From contig PXDR01000554.1 in the NCBI GenBank assembly GCA_003566335.1, positions 1 to 6,592 of the forward strand: 6,592 bases of DNA, given 5' to 3'. The notes under the pieces are model-generated. The model was not told the origin of the DNA and ran no database searches. It saw nothing but the letters and a program-made list of their open reading frames with translations. Positions 5,649 to 6,592 of the stretch are shown here, piece by piece. Source of the DNA: Cyanobacteria bacterium T3Sed10_344R1 (GTDB lineage Bacteria > Cyanobacteriota > Cyanobacteriia > Phormidesmidales > Phormidesmidaceae). Within the stretch, counting starts at the first letter, position 1, and each line of letters opens with the position of its first letter. A program made the position numbers and the translations under genes.

Positions 5649-5672
5649 CTGGGGGGATTTCGCTCCCCCCAG
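5649..5672. terminator. Strong hairpin with G6/C6 stem between convergent genes
   Basis: CTGGGGGG (5649-5656) pairs exactly with CCCCCCAG (5665-5672) around an 8-base loop. The stem is very stable but is not followed by a T run. It may be a bidirectional transcription barrier for the HEPN and CrtD-like genes, or a dispersed repeat. Confidence 0.4.
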
Positions 5673-5682
5673 ACCCCCTCGA

Positions 5683-5705
5683 CCAGGGCGTAACCGCCGC
5701 CCTGG
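5683..5705. terminator. Second GC-rich hairpin
   Basis: CCAGGGCG (5683-5690) pairs exactly with CGCCCTGG (5698-5705) around a 7-base loop, 10 bp after the preceding hairpin. It has no T tract. Together the two hairpins form a structured block between convergent genes. Confidence 0.4.
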
Positions 5706-5785
5706 ACCCCACGGAAGGGGGGTGCTGTGGTGGTCTGTCGGCGCGCTTCGCATTGATGGGTCGTCAGGGCATTGTCTGTCTTTTA

Positions 5786-5799
5786 ATAGCTAACAGCCA
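5786..5799. repeat. Heptamer array 2 (2 units)
   Basis: ATAGCTA-ACAGCCA repeats units 3-4 of array 1 and is followed by GCCCTCTT. That tail matches the sequence after array 3 (5949-5955), which is coding sequence at the end of the CrtD-like gene. Confidence 0.8.
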
Positions 5800-5809
5800 G
5801 CCCTCTTCT

Positions 5810-5920
5810 ATCGTTCCGACGCTCAGCGTGGGAACGTCATGATGGCGCTCCCACGCCCAGGGGTTAGAGGACGCGGGAGCGTCGGGGAGGGGCGTGTCAA
5901 CGCGGGAGCGTTGGCACGAT
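5810..5920. repeat. 111-bp REP/MITE-like element with terminal inverted repeats and nested palindromes
   Basis: The ends ATCGTTCCGACGCTC (5810-5824) and GAGCGTTGGCACGAT (5906-5920) are inverted copies matching at 13 of 15 positions. Inside the left end, CGTTCCGACGC and GCGTGGGAACG form an 11-bp stem with one mismatch (5812-5836). CGCTCCC (5846-5852) pairs with GGGAGCG (5875-5881). Two smaller palindromes share the same core: GACGC-GGGA-GCGTC (5870-5883) and CAACGC-GGGA-GCGTTG (5898-5913). It encodes no protein. The architecture is that of REP/BIME or MITE-type dispersed palindromic repeats, which I recognise as a type rather than a named family. Confidence 0.7.
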
Positions 5921-5923
5921 GGA

Positions 5924-5951
5924 ATAGCCAACAGCCAATAGCTAATAGCCC
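5924..5951. repeat. Heptamer array 3 (4 units)
   Basis: Units read ATAGCCA, ACAGCCA, ATAGCTA, ATAGCCC. The 23 bases 5923-5945 are identical to 5578-5600 in array 1. The stop codon of the CrtD-like gene (5942-5944, minus strand) and the two codons before it lie in this array. Confidence 0.85.
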
Positions 5952-6592
5952 TCTTGCTCAATCTGTCTAACGACTGTCAACGCCGAGTAGCTTACACCCG
6001 CTGTGCCTTCTCCAGGATGAGTGCTGTCGCCGACGAGCCAGAGGCGGGGGAGGGGGGTGCGGTTGGCGAAGCCGAAGGGGCCGAATTGGGGGATGCGTTG
6101 GCCGAGGCCGCCGACGCTGCCTTGGTGGCGGGCGGTGAAGTGGGCGAAGGTGCGGGGGGTGGCGGCTTCCTGGTGGAGGATGTGGTCGGGGCGCAGGTCG
6201 AAGAATTGGCTGAGGCGATCGCAGGCGGTTTGCGTGTAAGCCTGTTTGCGTTGATCGTAGGTGGCTTTGTCTCCTTGCCACCAGGGGGCAGGGTCGGTGA
6301 AGGAGGAGGCGATGATGGTGGCACAGCCGTCGGGGGCGCGACCATCGCCGGGGCGGCTGACGGAGACGAAGAGGCTGTTGTTTTCGCCGATGGGGCCGCT
6401 GTAGTCGTAGAGGAATTGCAGGTGGGGCGGGCAGTCGGGGGGGATGGCGGCTTGTTTGACGCCAAGGTAAATCACGAATGCGCCGGAGCTGAGGGGCAGG
6501 TTATCGACGCGGTGTTGGTAGCCTTTGGGGGCGGCGTCGCCGAGAAGCTGCACTAGGTTTTGCACGGTGACGTTGGCGACGATGTGGTCGGC
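5942..6592 (-). CDS. crtD: CrtD-like FAD-dependent carotenoid desaturase, C-terminal part (start beyond right edge)
   Basis: The frame is open to the window edge on the minus strand (ADHIVANVTVQNLV at the edge), so the GTG at 6565 is internal. The 216 visible residues are the C-terminal part of a CrtI/phytoene-desaturase-family amine-oxidase-type flavoprotein. GSVGGLGQRIPQFGPFGFAN (about 158-177) is followed by LPRLWLVGDSTHPGEGTAGVSYSALTVVRQI (about 181-211); the latter is the C-terminal FAD-contacting G-D-S...G block. This form, with STHPGEGTAGVSYS, fits cyanobacterial C-3',4' desaturase CrtD of myxol glycoside synthesis better than carotene isomerase CrtH as I remember them. The N-terminal Rossmann motif is not visible. 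The last codons and stop fall in heptamer array 3. It is convergent with the HEPN gene across the repeat island. Confidence 0.75.
   Translation of the reverse strand, partial: ADHIVANVTVQNLVQLLGDAAPKGYQHRVDNLPLSSGAFVIYLGVKQAAIPPDCPPHLQFLYDYSGPIGENNSLFVSVSRPGDGRAPDGCATIIASSFTDPAPWWQGDKATYDQRKQAYTQTACDRLSQFFDLRPDHILHQEAATPRTFAHFTARHQGSVGGLGQRIPQFGPFGFANRTPLPRLWLVGDSTHPGEGTAGVSYSALTVVRQIEQEGY

Noticed and set aside
5579..5951. Possible CRISPR array
   Set aside because: Units are 7 bases, head to tail with no spacers, and there are no cas genes; these are simple tandem repeats.
5506..5961. Several 65-75 codon frames within the repeat island on both strands
   Set aside because: They translate heptamer repeats and hairpins (for example GYWLLA repeats); no sign of a real protein.
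5954..6556. 200-codon open frame on the plus strand opposite the CrtD-like gene
   Set aside because: Gly/Ala/Glu/Val-rich composition typical of an antisense shadow; the minus-strand frame has clear family motifs.

Overview
The window looks like chromosomal DNA from a cyanobacterium, most likely a filamentous Leptolyngbya-like lineage by general feel. Six copies of the octamer GCGATCGC (HIP1) in 6.6 kb, a Z-ISO/NnrU carotenoid-isomerase-like protein, a CrtD-like carotenoid desaturase end, an atypical cyanobacterial thioredoxin, and heptamer repeat arrays all point that way. No rRNA, tRNA, CRISPR array, transposase or phage gene is visible.

Layout. (1) 1-561, +: the C-terminal end of a secreted subtilisin-family protease with a P/Homo-B domain, cut by the left edge. 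(2) 586-1446 and 1505-2068, both -: a PlsC-type acyltransferase downstream of the tRNA adenosine deaminase TadA, with a hairpin across the tadA stop codon. (3) 2069-2312: divergent intergenic region with a HIP1 site, a small palindrome and a consensus -10 box just ahead of the next gene. (4) 2313-3029, +: Z-ISO/NnrU-type membrane protein. (5) 3030-3270: non-coding, with several short direct and inverted repeats. (6) 3271-3675, +: thioredoxin with a WCGLC active site. (7) 3709-4797, -: ribD, convergent with the thioredoxin gene. (8) 4875-5207 and 5204-5596, +: a minimal nucleotidyltransferase and a HEPN protein overlapping by ATGA, a toxin-antitoxin-like pair divergent from ribD. (9) 5579-5955: a dense repeat island made of three arrays of one heptamer, two strong hairpins, a G-rich tract and a 111-bp REP/MITE-like element with nested palindromes. 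(10) 5942-6592, -: the C-terminal end of a CrtD/CrtI-type FAD desaturase, cut by the right edge.

Functionally most genes are housekeeping: tRNA wobble editing (tadA), phospholipid acylation (plsC), riboflavin synthesis (ribD), redox control (thioredoxin) and carotenoid metabolism (two genes that are not adjacent). The accessory part is the MNT/HEPN pair together with the repeat island. There the ends of two convergent genes, including both stop codons, lie inside copies of the same heptamer array. I see no clearly new multi-gene system. The best candidates for a second look are the MNT/HEPN pair, whose HEPN protein lacks an obvious canonical catalytic motif, and the structured repeat island next to it.
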